Source: Macrostomum hystrix
Taxonomy: Eukaryota; Platyhelminthes; Macrostomidae
Reading direction: 5' to 3'
NCBI GenBank assembly: GCA_950097015.1
Contig: CATNEN010000001.1
Span: 9,605,001-9,669,000 of the forward strand
Length of the DNA stretch: 64,000 nucleotides
Below, piece by piece: positions 1 through 9,938 of the stretch (its first letter is position 1; every line of letters starts with the position of its first letter). The notes beneath the pieces are model-generated. The model made no database searches. It was not told the origin of the DNA and saw only the letters and a list, made by a program, of their open reading frames with translations. A program made the position numbers and the translations under genes.

Positions 1-1
1 T

Positions 2-3000
2 GACCAAACAATGAGAGGTCTGTGCTGCATGAATGCAACGGTTATTGCTGTAATCAACGGTCAGTGGGAAGTGGTTCCATTTCTTGTGCAGACAATCGCT
101 GACCAAACAATGAGAGATCAGAGCTGCATGGAGGCTACGGATTATGCCGCAAACAACGGTCAGTGGGAAGTGGTTCGATTTCTTGTGCAGACAGTCGCCG
201 ACCAAAATATGAAAGATCAGTGCTGCATTAAGGCTACGGATTATGCTGCAAACAAGGGTCAGTGGGAAGTGGTTCCATTTCTTGTGCAGACAATCGCTGA
301 CCAAAGTGTGAGAGATCGATGCTGCATGAAGGCTGCGGAATCTGCTGCAATCAAGGGTCAGTTGGAAGTGGTTCCATTTCTTGTGCAGACAATCGCTGAA
401 CAAACAATGAGAGATCAGTGCTGCATGGAGGCTACGGATTATGCCGCAAACAACGGTCAGTGGGAAGTGGTTCGATTTCTTGTGCAGACAGTCGCCGACC
501 AAAATATGAAAGATCAGTGCTGCATTAAGGCTACGTATTATGCTGCAAACAAGGGTCAGTGGGAAGTGGTTCCATTTCTTGTGCAGACAATCGCTGACCA
601 AACAATGAGATATGAATGCTGCATGGAGGCTACGGATTATGCTGCAATCACCGGTCAGTGGGAAGTGGTTCGATTTCTTGTGCAGACAGTCGCTGACCAA
701 ACTATGAGAGATCAGTTCTGCATGAAGGCTGCGGAATCTGCTGCAATCAAGGGTCAGTTGGAAGTGGTTCGATTTCTTGTGCAGACAATCGCTGACCAAA
801 CAATGAGAGATCAGTGCTGCATGAAGGCTGTGGAATCTGCTGCAATCAATGGTCAGTTGGAAGTGGTTCGATTTCTTGTTCAGACAGTCGCTGGTCAGCG
901 TTCACGGAATCAGAGCTGCGAAGAGGCTGGTGAGTCTGCTGAAAGAGAACTTGTCCTAACTTCTCTTCGCAAAAAATGCATTGAGGCAGCTTGCTCTCGT
1001 CTCCACGAAGACATTGTGGCTTTTCTCGGACTAGAGCCCTGCTGGCTTCTTCACTCAAGCCAAGTCCTCAGATTTGCCGCCTCGATGGCCACTGAGGGCA
1101 GGAACTCTGTTCTCGCCCAGACCCTGTCTCGAATGCAGCCAGCTGAGATCACACAGCTGCTCTGTCTCTCCATCCAACACGGTCATGTTGCGCTGGCTCT
1201 TACTGTCATGGAAGACAAGCAATTCAGCAGAGAATATGTCGATTCGCCCGACGGCGGTGGAGCTACAGCCCTCATGCTGTCAGCTGATGCAGGTCATCAC
1301 GAGCTCATTGACAAGCTGCTAGAATTAGGTGCGTCAGTGAGGGCACAAGACAGTCAGGGTCGGACAGCTCTGTCGCGAGCTTGTGAAGCGGGTCATGTGC
1401 GAGCAGCCAAGAGTCTGATGGTCAGAGGCGCGGATGCGAGTCATCGAGACGCTCGGGGTCGGACATGCGCGCAGCTGGCCGAGCAACACCCGCAGCTGCT
1501 GCGACTGCTGGCGCCCCAGGCTTTGATGTAAGCTGAATTTCTTAAACTGAATTTTCTCATCTCCGTGAGACACTGAAGTGCCGCAATTTCTCAAATTGAA
1601 TTTCGTTACTTTTTTGCACAGAAAGTTTGCGTCACACTCTTTAGCTCTTAATTGGAGCATCTGCGCTAGTTTCAACGCTAGGTTTTAGGACACAACTTGT
1701 CAATTAATTTCTTAATCGTACTTTTATTTTGCTGGCAATAAAATTTGCGGCTAATTTACATTTCAGCCCTGATGCAAAAGCCACTGTTACTCGTCCATTA
1801 AGTTTCGGCGGCTTACGGACCGAGACAGAATTTCAGCAGGATCTGGATGCGTAAGTGTTCTTTTCGTTTCGCTTGCCAGTTATTTTTGCAGCGTTGATTG
1901 GCTCACCATTGCCTCATTCTAGGATTTCCCTAAATCCTTTTGATTTTCGCAGCTCTTTGCTCGCAAGCTGGCTCGAGTGGCGAGCTGTTCCAAAGAAGCA
2001 TATAACTTGAAAAGTGTGATTTCATAATATTCCAGAACCCGTAGCACTCTCTTGGCCTTGTCCTAGAAACCAGCTGGTGTCCTCTCTCGAGACAGGAAAT
2101 ATCAATAATACAGAATATTCAGCATTTAACTAAAAACTCTAGTACATGTAAGAGAGGCCAGAACTTTCCTTTGTTCTGCAGGCTCCAAGACGAGTCACGG
2201 CACGACAGTCGGCTCAGTGAAGATCTGCACCGGCTGCTTAGCGAGGCGGGATTCACTCGGCGCAGAGCTCAGTGCCAGCAGCGAATGGCTGCCTGGCTGG
2301 AAGGAGTCGCTCGATTCCTCACTCAAGAGGACAGGTGGATGACAGGTAGCTTCGCAGAGGGCTGGGCCAACAGTCTGGTGCAAGTGAACGGCAGGACAGC
2401 GGCAGACTCCGACATCGACTGGACTGTGCTGGTCGCTGGGCAGGAGTTTCACTTGGAGGGCCACTGCATTGAAAGGTTGTACACCACCTGCAAAGTGTCT
2501 ACGAAGCTGAAGGTCACGGAGGGTCACGCGCAGGTGGCCGTGGGATCAGGTGAGTTCCTGGACAATTTTGAACAGTCTTGGGACCTGGGACTTAACTCAC
2601 AACTTTTGGATCCCTCACTCACCGACCTGTGCAGGCAGCCAGCCGGCCGTCAGAACCGATGCATGCGGTGTGCGGCCTGCTCAGGACACCTGCCATGCGA
2701 TCCAGTGCTGCAGCAAGCTCAGTGAGCACAGAATCAAAAAGCTTATAAAGACTGAAAACTTTGATGCAGTTCACCTCGTGAGAGCGACCAGACCGAACTC
2801 GACCAACGAGCTCAGACTGAGCTTCAGCTTCCACGAGAGAGAGGCCATGAGACGGCTGAGCACAGTCCAGGGACAGCTTTTTACACTCATCAAATTTATC
2901 TTCAAAAGATACTTGCCACACACTCTGGGCACACCTGGACTCAAGACCTACCATGCAAAGACTCTGCTCTTCTTCATGCTGGAGAAGCATGGCACAGATC

Positions 3001-4073
3001 CAAATGCTGAAGATTGGCAGCCTAAGAATCTTATCTCACTGCTGAAGGTGTCTTTCGACATGATGCTGAGCTTCATCGACTCAAGCAGCTCACCCGATGA
3101 GTGCATGCCGCACTTCTTCATGTCCGACGCTCCGCTCTACTTCAAGAACGCTGGAATCGGCGGCGACTTCGACAACACGAAGGCGAGGGTTCGAGACCGA
3201 CTGAGAGAGCTGAGAAGCGACATCGGCGGAGTGGTTGAGCAGATAAGGAGACTCGTGAGACCTCTGCAGTCAGAAAATTTCTTCTTTCACCCGTTTACTC
3301 TGCTGCCCCTGACAGCGCTTTCCACAGTCACTGAGCTGAAGACATATTACTTTGAAGAGTGTTCGAATGTGTTCAGTGTGGTGCAGCAGTGCATGGCCGA
3401 GCTGCAGTCAGAGTCATCTGACAGAGACACCCTGATGAGTCAGCTCAGTCTCCTGCATCAGCTGCGGTGGTGCAAGTGCGCCGCCCTGTGCATGACCGCA
3501 ATTGCTCATCTGAAGTTCGGAGACTCCGAGGAGGCTGAGAGACTCCTGATGGAGCTGCGAGGTCACGAATGCCAAAATGGACTGCGCCCAGAAGATTTCA
3601 GAGAAGTGATGTCCGTCATTCGGCTGCCCTCGGACTCGGACTGGGCGTGGAGGTTCTGCCTCCCCGCACACACTCCGCCTCGATATCCATTCCTTCCCGA
3701 GTCTACGCAGACTCTGCTCACAGCGAGACTGTCACAGCCTCGCTCTGAGCACCTGTACGTGAACTTCCGCTGCCTGAGCTGGAGTCTTCAAGCTGAGCTG
3801 CTCCCCAATCGCACAGCAATCGACTTCGGTGCGTGGCGCTCAGAGCTGCAAGAGGACCCGGACTTGGAGGAACTGCTCACTCTGGCTCACTACAGTGACC
3901 AAGCTGAGCACGTGGAGTTCAGTCTGCGACAGATGGAGATCGTCACGGTCGAAAAACGCGTCGCCATGGAAACGCAGGATGAGAAGAAGATCAGCTGGGT
4001 CAGGGACAAGCTGGAGCGAATTCGGCGCAAAGACATCTCCATGGAGACGGCGGTGCAGCAGAGAGATGGCTGA
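2..4073 (+). CDS. Ankyrin-repeat / Mab-21 (cGAS-like) nucleotidyltransferase fusion protein, 5' partial
   Basis: Four exons join in frame: 2-1527, 1767-1850, 2182-2549 and 2635-4073, each junction with GT...AG and matching phase (2, 2, 1). The product is at least 1135 residues. The N-terminal ~300 residues are nine 33-residue ankyrin-like repeats; residues ~415-500 hold about two canonical ankyrin repeats (GATALMLSADAGH, GRTALSRACEAGH). Exon 3 carries the nucleotidyltransferase signature GSFAEG (~589) followed by DSDIDW (~610), a DxD metal-binding pair. Exon 4 has the Mab-21 C-lobe hallmark ELRLSFSFHERE and LKTYHAKTLLFFMLE. By family knowledge such proteins include cGAS-like receptors, which make nucleotide second messengers in innate sensing, as well as catalytically dead Mab-21 proteins; the GS and DxD motifs favour an active enzyme, but the third acidic residue was not located and no Zn-thumb is obvious. 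The frame is open at the window edge and the first Met (11) lies inside a repeat unit, so the true start is upstream. Confidence 0.82.
11..907 (+). repeat. Nine 99-bp coding tandem repeats (33-residue ankyrin-like units)
   Basis: A 99-bp unit encoding 33 residues (xMRDQCCMEATDYAANNGQ-WEVVRFLVQTVADQ pattern) repeats about nine times with very high DNA identity. Units 2-3 (around 114-300) and 5-6 (around 411-600) are almost identical, indicating a three-unit (297 bp) block duplication. The unit length equals one ankyrin repeat and the EVV-FLVQ-AD pattern fits the second helix and loop; the usual TPLH motif is missing. Low divergence suggests recent expansion or gene conversion. Confidence 0.85.
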
Positions 4074-4439
4074 CTCCACCCAAAGCTGCAGCGGTTTGCA
4101 TATTCAACAGCGGAGCCACTGACTGTTACATAATGTGAATTTCTACTAAGCCAGGCAGACCTTTCGGTCTCATATGTTCTGTTGCTACCTCAAGTTCATG
4201 TTGTGACACTTGTGACAAGTTCATAATTTCTATTTGCTTCGTAAATTAAATTTGATAAGTTTTGCTTATGTTTTCATATGTTTGCCTTTCCAGTTTCGAC
4301 TCCGATTGAAAAATGATAGAAGCCAAAGAACGTTTCGAAAATGAATTATATCGTTTTTACATGATTTCGCTATCATTGCGTTTTGAGAAATGACATTTTG
4401 ACGCTGCGAATTCACCTAAACTTTTTGCATATTTGAAAA

Positions 4440-4705
4440 TATCAACCACTTCATCATCCACACCAGAATCCGCCCCGTCATTAATTCCATCATCCGCCCC
4501 GTCATCCATTCCATCATCCACTCCAGAATCCGCCCCGTCATTAATTCCATCATCCGCCCCGTCATCCACTCCATCATCCACTCCAGAATCCGCCCCGTCA
4601 TCCGTCCCTTCATTCGCCCTATCATCCACTACATCATCCGCCCCGTCATCCGTCCCTTCATTCGCCCTATCATCCACTCCAACATCCGCCCGTCATTCAT
4701 TCATC
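4440..4705. repeat. Minisatellite, CATC-rich, ~60 bp higher unit
   Basis: Short subunits of 12-15 bp (ATCCGCCCCGTC, ATCCACTCC, ATTAATTCC) are arranged in units of about 60 bp. The reverse strand would encode an Asp-Gly-Ala repeat, which I consider an accident of composition. An AATAAA lies just beyond, at 4710-4715, so the array may lie in the 3' UTR of the ankyrin-Mab21 gene. Confidence 0.85.
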
Positions 4706-4807
4706 ATTCAATAAAATTGTTATAATATCAAGTTTTAAACATGGTTCTGATGAGCAGTCGCTAGTGCTTCATGAATTTTGGTGGGAGTCAGGTGATTCTT
4801 CCTCAGC

Positions 4808-6688
4808 GTGAAAATTGCTGCTCGCTGGGCCTCAGCGCTTTCAGCATCCAACGGATCGCTTAGCGAGAATTTGTGTTATGACAAGCTCATTGTGATTGGA
4901 CACGAGCCGAATTCGACTGTTTTCACCGCCACTGGACTAACTGCTTTACTAGTCTAAATTCTGCAAGGAGCTCCATGGTCCCTGTGAGCTCGATTCCGCG
5001 GCGAGGCCACATTTATTTGGGGCGCAGCCGCGGACGGAAGGTTTGGGGTCTTGTCCTGCCATTTACGCTCTTGAGGGACAACCTCCAAGGCACAGTGAGA
5101 GTGTACAGTGCCTGACGATGAGAAAGTCAGGGCAGATGTACACACCTGTGTGAGCGTGTGCCTGCCTATATTGCTCGTATATGTGTGCGCGTGTGCTCAG
5201 GAGTCAGCGAAACGGCAGAAGCACGAAATACTGTGCTATTGCCTGCAGCCCTCCTGCAATTATTATTATTATTATTATACAAGATTTGACTCTAGCAGTA
5301 GCCTAAACTCTGTGAAGTGATCCGCTAGTTTTTTGAGACGCCAGCACTGGACGATTCGGTGTCAATCGACAGGTAAACAGGTAACAGGTAGCCAGGCTGC
5401 TATCGAGATGAAGTCGGCTGGGCCAAGGGTGGCGACAGCATTGCGTGGAGCTATTCAGGTGGCAATGGAGCCACGGCAAGCGGTAGCTTTATTGTTGGAC
5501 AGGCGGGCGGTTCAGAAGTTGTGTTTGGTGGCGGCGGCGGCGGCGGAGGAAGCTTCGTCTACGAAGTAGCGAACAATAGGCTGTTAATGGCAGCTGGTGG
5601 CGGAGGCGGCTCTTGTTCCACTCGTGACAGTAAATTAATCTAAATAGGTGGAGTTTTACCAAAATGAATCTTCGCATTGGAGGTCGTCAGTGTAAGAGTA
5701 GCTCGCAGTGGCTTCACAAAATGAAAGGCAATCAATCTGAGCATTGTACAATTGGGCCAGATGTGCAGCCGACAGCACAGCCGCAGCTATTGCGCGTCGC
5801 ATCTGAAGGCTGCGTATGGCTGTTCAGTCCATGGAATGCTGGCACCCATTTAACAGCTTGGTGAGCTGAAACAATGTGTCGCTAAGCTAAGTGTCTTGCT
5901 TAAGATACAAATTGTTCCAGTGGAGTCAGGAATCGAACCTTCGACTTTCAAGCTGTGAGTCCTGCGATCTAACCACTAAGCTACAACCCACTTAGCGACA
6001 CTACAAAGTACGCAATAGAGCAAAGATGCCTGAAATCAGCCAGCCAATCCGCGAGCTGAGCGAGGGCAAAGGGAGAGAGTGTGCGTGTGAACACAGGGAT
6101 CAGCCAATCAGCTCAGAGTGCGTAGCAAGGGTTAGAAAGTTCGGAGAACTGGAGGCCAACCAGCCAGAACCAGCTGACAATGTTGTCCTAAATTATCTAA
6201 CTTGACAATTAGCTTTCAAAGCTTGGAAACATTAATTGCAGGCCTTCCAGGAGAAGCAGGAACCGAAGGCAGCGAGTAGGCAAGCTATCTAATCAATCTG
6301 ATTTGCATTGGAGGTAAAAACGGTCAGCCAGGTTTTAACCAGCTGTGGAAGACTGGCAGCGGGGCCACACACGGAGGCTGTGGTGTAGGCTTGCTTGGCC
6401 CCGGTGAGCGAGGTGGCAGTCTAACCGATCGGCGGCAGCGCCGGAGACGGCCATGGCGACTTCGGCGGCGGCGCTGGCGGCGGCTTCAGCGACGGTGGCG
6501 CCAGCACTGGCGGCGGAAACTGCGGAGGTGGTGGCGTCACTGACGGCGGCTCATTCTGCAATTCCACCATAGCTGGAAATTCAGCTAATGAACACGGCTT
6601 TGTTGTGTTCCGACTCATAGCTCCCTTTGCTGACACCTGCGACTGGTCTATATCGTGGAGAATGAGCTGTTTCCAAGTTGTTTACTGA
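4808..6688 (+). CDS. Glycine-rich (ALK/LTK-type) extracellular domain gene, partial or decayed exons
   Basis: Three exon-like stretches are visible. (a) 4808-4957, after a CAG acceptor, reads ...ENLCYDKLIVIGHEPNST..., a CUB-like or other extracellular piece. (b) 5392-5629, after TAG, has GSFIVGQAGG then FGGGGGGGGSFVYEV and RLLMAAGGGGGSC, the pattern of the glycine-rich domain of ALK/LTK receptors and related secreted proteins; it ends at a possible GTAAAT donor. (c) 6431-6688 continues with FGGGAGGGFSDGG and NCGGGGVTDGGSF. A mini-exon (LPGEAGTEGS) may lie at 6232-6274 after TTGCAG. Junctions between pieces b and c could not be closed in one frame, and SINEs lie between them (4979-5279, 5752-5999), so this may be a pseudogene or a gene with more introns than I resolved. 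The domain call for piece b is firm; the gene model is not. Confidence 0.5.
4979..5279 (+). mobile_element. tRNA-derived SINE, family 1, copy A (head truncated)
   Basis: Starts within the B-box-like stretch (GAGCTCGATTCCGCGG), continues with the shared body (TTTGGGGCGCAGCCGC, CCTGACGATGAGAAAGTCAG, TGTACACACCTGTGTGAGCG) and ends in CAGCCCTCCTGCAA plus an ATT microsatellite tail. The body matches the copies at 7021, 21186 and 54732. Confidence 0.8.
5752..5999 (-). mobile_element. tRNA-derived SINE, family 2, copy A
   Basis: On the reverse strand a tRNA-like head (5927-5999) has an A-box (TAGCTTAGTGGTTAGA) and a B-box (GGTTCGATTCC). Acceptor-stem pairing is imperfect and the anticodon arm does not fold cleanly, so it is not a functional tRNA. 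The body (5752-5880) recurs at 49090-49275. Confidence 0.65.
6000..6230. other. Non-coding interval
   Basis: Between SINE 2A and the possible mini-exon. It contains two short related phrases (CAGCCAATC) but no convincing coding or RNA feature. Confidence 0.4.
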
Positions 6689-7020
6689 CTTGTTATTTGG
6701 GTTCATATTGTTACATACGAGGATTATTGTAATATACGATGTAGTTGAGACTGACGGAAAAAAGTGCATTTTTCATTTTTAATTTGGCATTAAAAATTAG
6801 CAGGAGCTAAAATTAAAATTCGAATTTTCGCAAAATTGTTTAGCTGAGTAAAACAATTGAATTTTATTAACTTAACGGGCTTGTCGTACGAGCGTACAAA
6901 GGATATTATTAAACAAAAAGGCATTGTATACTAAAAAATACATGCGAGAATCAACAGTTACGAGTAGTACAAAATACTAATATGAAGAAAGCTTTTATAA
7001 TATTTATTATAACGCAGTGA
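6689..7020. other. AT-rich intergenic DNA
   Basis: AT-rich sequence with no coding signal or clear repeat recognised. Confidence 0.5.
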
Positions 7021-7348
7021 GGGATTCTTGGCAGAGCGGTTAACGCGTTTGCCTCTCGCAAGGAGTACCCGAGCTCAATTCCGCGGCGAGGCCACATTTA
7101 CGAGCGTATTTGGGGCGCAGCCGCGGACGAAAGGCTTGGGGGCTTGTCCTGCAATTTACGCTGTTGAGGGCCAACCACCAAGGCACAGTGAAGTGTACAC
7201 TGCCTGACGATGAGGAAGTCAGGGCAGGTGTACACACCTGTGTGAGCGTATGCCAGCGAAATGGTCAGCGAAAGAGTCTGCGAAATGGGCAGAATTGCCT
7301 CCTCGCTGGTCTAGTGTCACTTAATGATAACAGCCCTCCTGCAATTTT
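7021..7348 (+). mobile_element. tRNA-derived SINE, family 1, copy B (near full length)
   Basis: Has an A-box (TGGCAGAGCGG) and a degenerate B-box (GAGCTCAATTCC), then the family body with CCTGACGATGAGGAAGTCAG and the 3' end CAGCCCTCCTGCAA followed by a T/A-rich tail. Orientation is plus. It is the clearest complete head with copy C. Confidence 0.85.
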
Positions 7349-7856
7349 TTAATTACGAGTTATTAGCTCGTATAACACAGTGAAATTTTTTGTTTATGAT
7401 CTTACCCGGATTTGTTTTGGTTTCATTTAACGCGTTATATACTCAGTTCGAATGTACAGTGTTAATAACGACTGAATGTTTATATATTATTATTCGGGGA
7501 CAGGATGGGCAGTCGATGGAATAGCCGTGGCGCATGTTAACGATAGTTTTGGGGTTCGGGGGAGAAGAAAGGAAGAGAGAGAGGCCATAGCCAGATCAGC
7601 AGCAGGGGTTAAGCCCATGGAATCAATGAAGAACCATTGTACCATGAAGAGGTAATTAAGAAGGAGTCTGTTGAAATCTAAATATCGAGAGAAAGATACT
7701 GAAAGGAGTCCTGCCTTGAAGCTACGAGTACAAAGTACGTAACAAACAGATAAACCAGTTTAATAGTAGTTGACATGCGGTTCGATTAAGCAAATTATTA
7801 TAAAACCAGTTAGCCTAAAGCGTTCTGAACGCACTATGGCATTGGGAACTTTTCAG
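7349..7856. other. Intergenic DNA downstream of kinase 1
   Basis: Holds the 3' flank of the minus-strand kinase. A purine-rich run lies near 7560-7590. No gene or repeat family recognised. Confidence 0.5.
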
Positions 7857-9356
7857 TCACTCCTCGACAGGACTTTGTCCCTGAATAACCGAAAATGTGA
7901 TGCCTCTTAAAAGCGGATTCGGATCGAAGATGAAGGTGTTAGCCAGATGGTGCGTAAACTTTCTGTCGACGTCTGTAGAGCAGAAATCGAACACTTTATC
8001 AACCAACTGTTGGTCCAACGACTTGATGTCGTGAATGAGTACGTCCTCTTGCTCAAAGCTGTACTCATGGCGCACATTGTTGAGTTGAGCGTCATCAACT
8101 TCAGCCATGACATTGATGCTTCCAGAGAATTGGCGAAGCATGGTAATCAGCCGATCTTGAGCCACTGAATCCAGGCTATTGCTCATTGAGTAAGTGACTC
8201 GCTTGATATTGTACCTTCTGTGTCGGCTCGCTACCCCATTGATGGCTAGAGACCCTGTGTCGGTTCGCTGTCTATCCTTATTCACGATGATGACTGGCAG
8301 GTTTCCGTCGAGTGAAGACAGATTCTCGAGAATACTGCACACCTCTTCAAAACTAGGACGGGTTTCAGCATTCCAAGAGAGCAGTCTCTCAACCAGGTTC
8401 CACAGACTGGTCGGTATATCGCTAAACACGGATTTGTCTTTGTTAATAACCACCTTAGGGAGCTCGCCAGTCTTATCAATGAGCATTGCGCCGGTGGTTT
8501 CAGCCGGTGGAAGGTCCGGAATATCCGCATCGCACACGGTGAATGCGTTCTCCGGATAGTCTGAGAATGGCAACTCGCGGAAAATGGCCTCGCTTATCAG
8601 GACTCCGAATGAGTAGGCATCGCAAGTCTGGCTGTATTTCACTCTGGCTTCCTGGCCACCACCTCGTGGCTTCCTCAGCTCAGGAGCTCGCCAACGGTCA
8701 GTTCCAACCTTGGGCGTCATGCCTTCGAGATCGATTTCGCGACAAGTATCAAAGTCGCACAGCTTGCACTTTGTCTTCTTGTCGAACATCAACACGTTGA
8801 GGGCTTTTACGTCTCGGTGAATTAGACCTTTGCCGTGAAGGTAGAGTATGCCATCAGCCACCTGTTTCAGCCAGACGAAAAGATGGTCCCTCGTGTAGTA
8901 GACGTTGGTTGCCGGATCTCTAGCTGAGCCGTCTCTGAGGGCGGGCACAATGGGCGTTGAATTCTGCAGCCGGCTGCAGATGAGAAAGTTAAGGCTGCAC
9001 TCTCCGATCTCCATCAGGTAAAACGGAAGGCTGGATGGATCGCTCGTGTCAACGGTGAGGCAGGCTTCATAGACAATCACAATGCTTTCGTGTGACAGAT
9101 CCTTAAGTCGATTGTATTCCATCTCGCATATCGCACTGGGACTCCGCCGATGAGTGCCCCTGGTGATCTCCTTCATCGCCACGTCCGAGCCGCTCGTGAG
9201 TTCCGGAAGCAGGGAACCGTTTTTCCAGTTTTGCTTCAATTTGACGGAATAAATTCGAACGTAATTATTGCTCTGCTGTGAAATGGCGATCTCTTTCTTG
9301 GACTGCATGTCCAAGCAGCTCAGAAGGCTTTGGCTGTCAGAATCTGCGGTGGGCAT
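7857..9356 (-). CDS. Protein kinase with DFD motif, paralogue 1
   Basis: A 499-residue protein from the ATG at 9356; the frame runs upstream to an AG acceptor near 9410, so a further 5' exon is possible. Kinase landmarks: VAMKEI (beta-3 Lys), LMEIGECSLNF hinge region, HRDVKALNV catalytic loop, CDFDTCREI in place of DFG, GTDRWRAPEL activation-segment end, DAYSFGVLI helix F and NAETRPSF helix I. The glycine-rich loop is poorly conserved. The HRD and Lys residues remain, so activity is likely, probably Ser/Thr (HRDVKxxN) and related to the TKL group. About 160 residues after the kinase domain contain NIKRVTYSMSNSLDS, similar to the last exon of the neighbouring kinase. It diverges from that gene with 0.58 kb between start codons. 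Physiological role unknown. Confidence 0.85.
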   Translation of the reverse strand: MPTADSDSQSLLSCLDMQSKKEIAISQQSNNYVRIYSVKLKQNWKNGSLLPELTSGSDVAMKEITRGTHRRSPSAICEMEYNRLKDLSHESIVIVYEACLTVDTSDPSSLPFYLMEIGECSLNFLICSRLQNSTPIVPALRDGSARDPATNVYYTRDHLFVWLKQVADGILYLHGKGLIHRDVKALNVLMFDKKTKCKLCDFDTCREIDLEGMTPKVGTDRWRAPELRKPRGGGQEARVKYSQTCDAYSFGVLISEAIFRELPFSDYPENAFTVCDADIPDLPPAETTGAMLIDKTGELPKVVINKDKSVFSDIPTSLWNLVERLLSWNAETRPSFEEVCSILENLSSLDGNLPVIIVNKDRQRTDTGSLAINGVASRHRRYNIKRVTYSMSNSLDSVAQDRLITMLRQFSGSINVMAEVDDAQLNNVRHEYSFEQEDVLIHDIKSLDQQLVDKVFDFCSTDVDRKFTHHLANTFIFDPNPLLRGITFSVIQGQSPVEE

Positions 9357-9938
9357 ATTTGATAACACCGTCTTATGTGTGACTTGTTTTCGGGTAATGA
9401 GCAAATACCTAATAATAAAATGCTAAATTGTTTCTTACGTATTGCGAAAAATAGTGCTAGTACCAACGGAACCGTTAGCAAAAATACAAAATACCTGTCT
9501 CATCAAAAGGGAACTTCGATGTACACTGCGCTTGTATTGTGACTCGCGCAGGGAAAGACTTTTCTCATTGTCATAGGGCTCACTCACAGTTGGACAGAAA
9601 AAGCTATGGCAGTTTGGGTTAGAGAAATGATAGGGAATGCAGTTGAACGTACAGTTATGGTAACTGCTAACGACTGTGCCTTATCAAAGCAAGCGTACAG
9701 GCAGATTTTCAATTGGTCAATTGGTTTATAGTTTCAGCCGTGATTACCAAACAGAATGCATTGCTATCTTCCTGTACCTACCTACTAAGTACATGTAAAC
9801 GCATTGCTTTCATAGCAAATTATCTACCCGCCTGGCATAAAGCGGCAGGGTAGAATAAATATTGGCGCCATATGGAGTGCAGAAGAAGCACTTCATGGCC
9901 TAGTTAATACTCCATAGCCTCATAGCCTCTCAGATACA
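9357..9938. promoter_or_regulatory. Shared divergent promoter region of the two kinases
   Basis: This 0.58 kb lies between divergent start codons of paralogous genes, so it must hold both 5' regions, including any short 5' exon of kinase 1. No canonical TATA box was identified on either side. Inferred from gene arrangement, not from motifs. Confidence 0.45.

Noticed and set aside
1074-1675. Short overlapping frames on both strands of the ankyrin gene
   Set aside because: Shadows of the ankyrin coding frame without family features.
4357-4677. Asp/Gly-rich open frame on the minus strand
   Set aside because: It is the translation of the CATC-rich minisatellite; the period and composition explain it fully.
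5927-5999. Functional tRNA gene on the minus strand
   Set aside because: The boxes are present, but acceptor pairing has mismatches, the anticodon loop is too large, and it is joined to a SINE body that recurs elsewhere.
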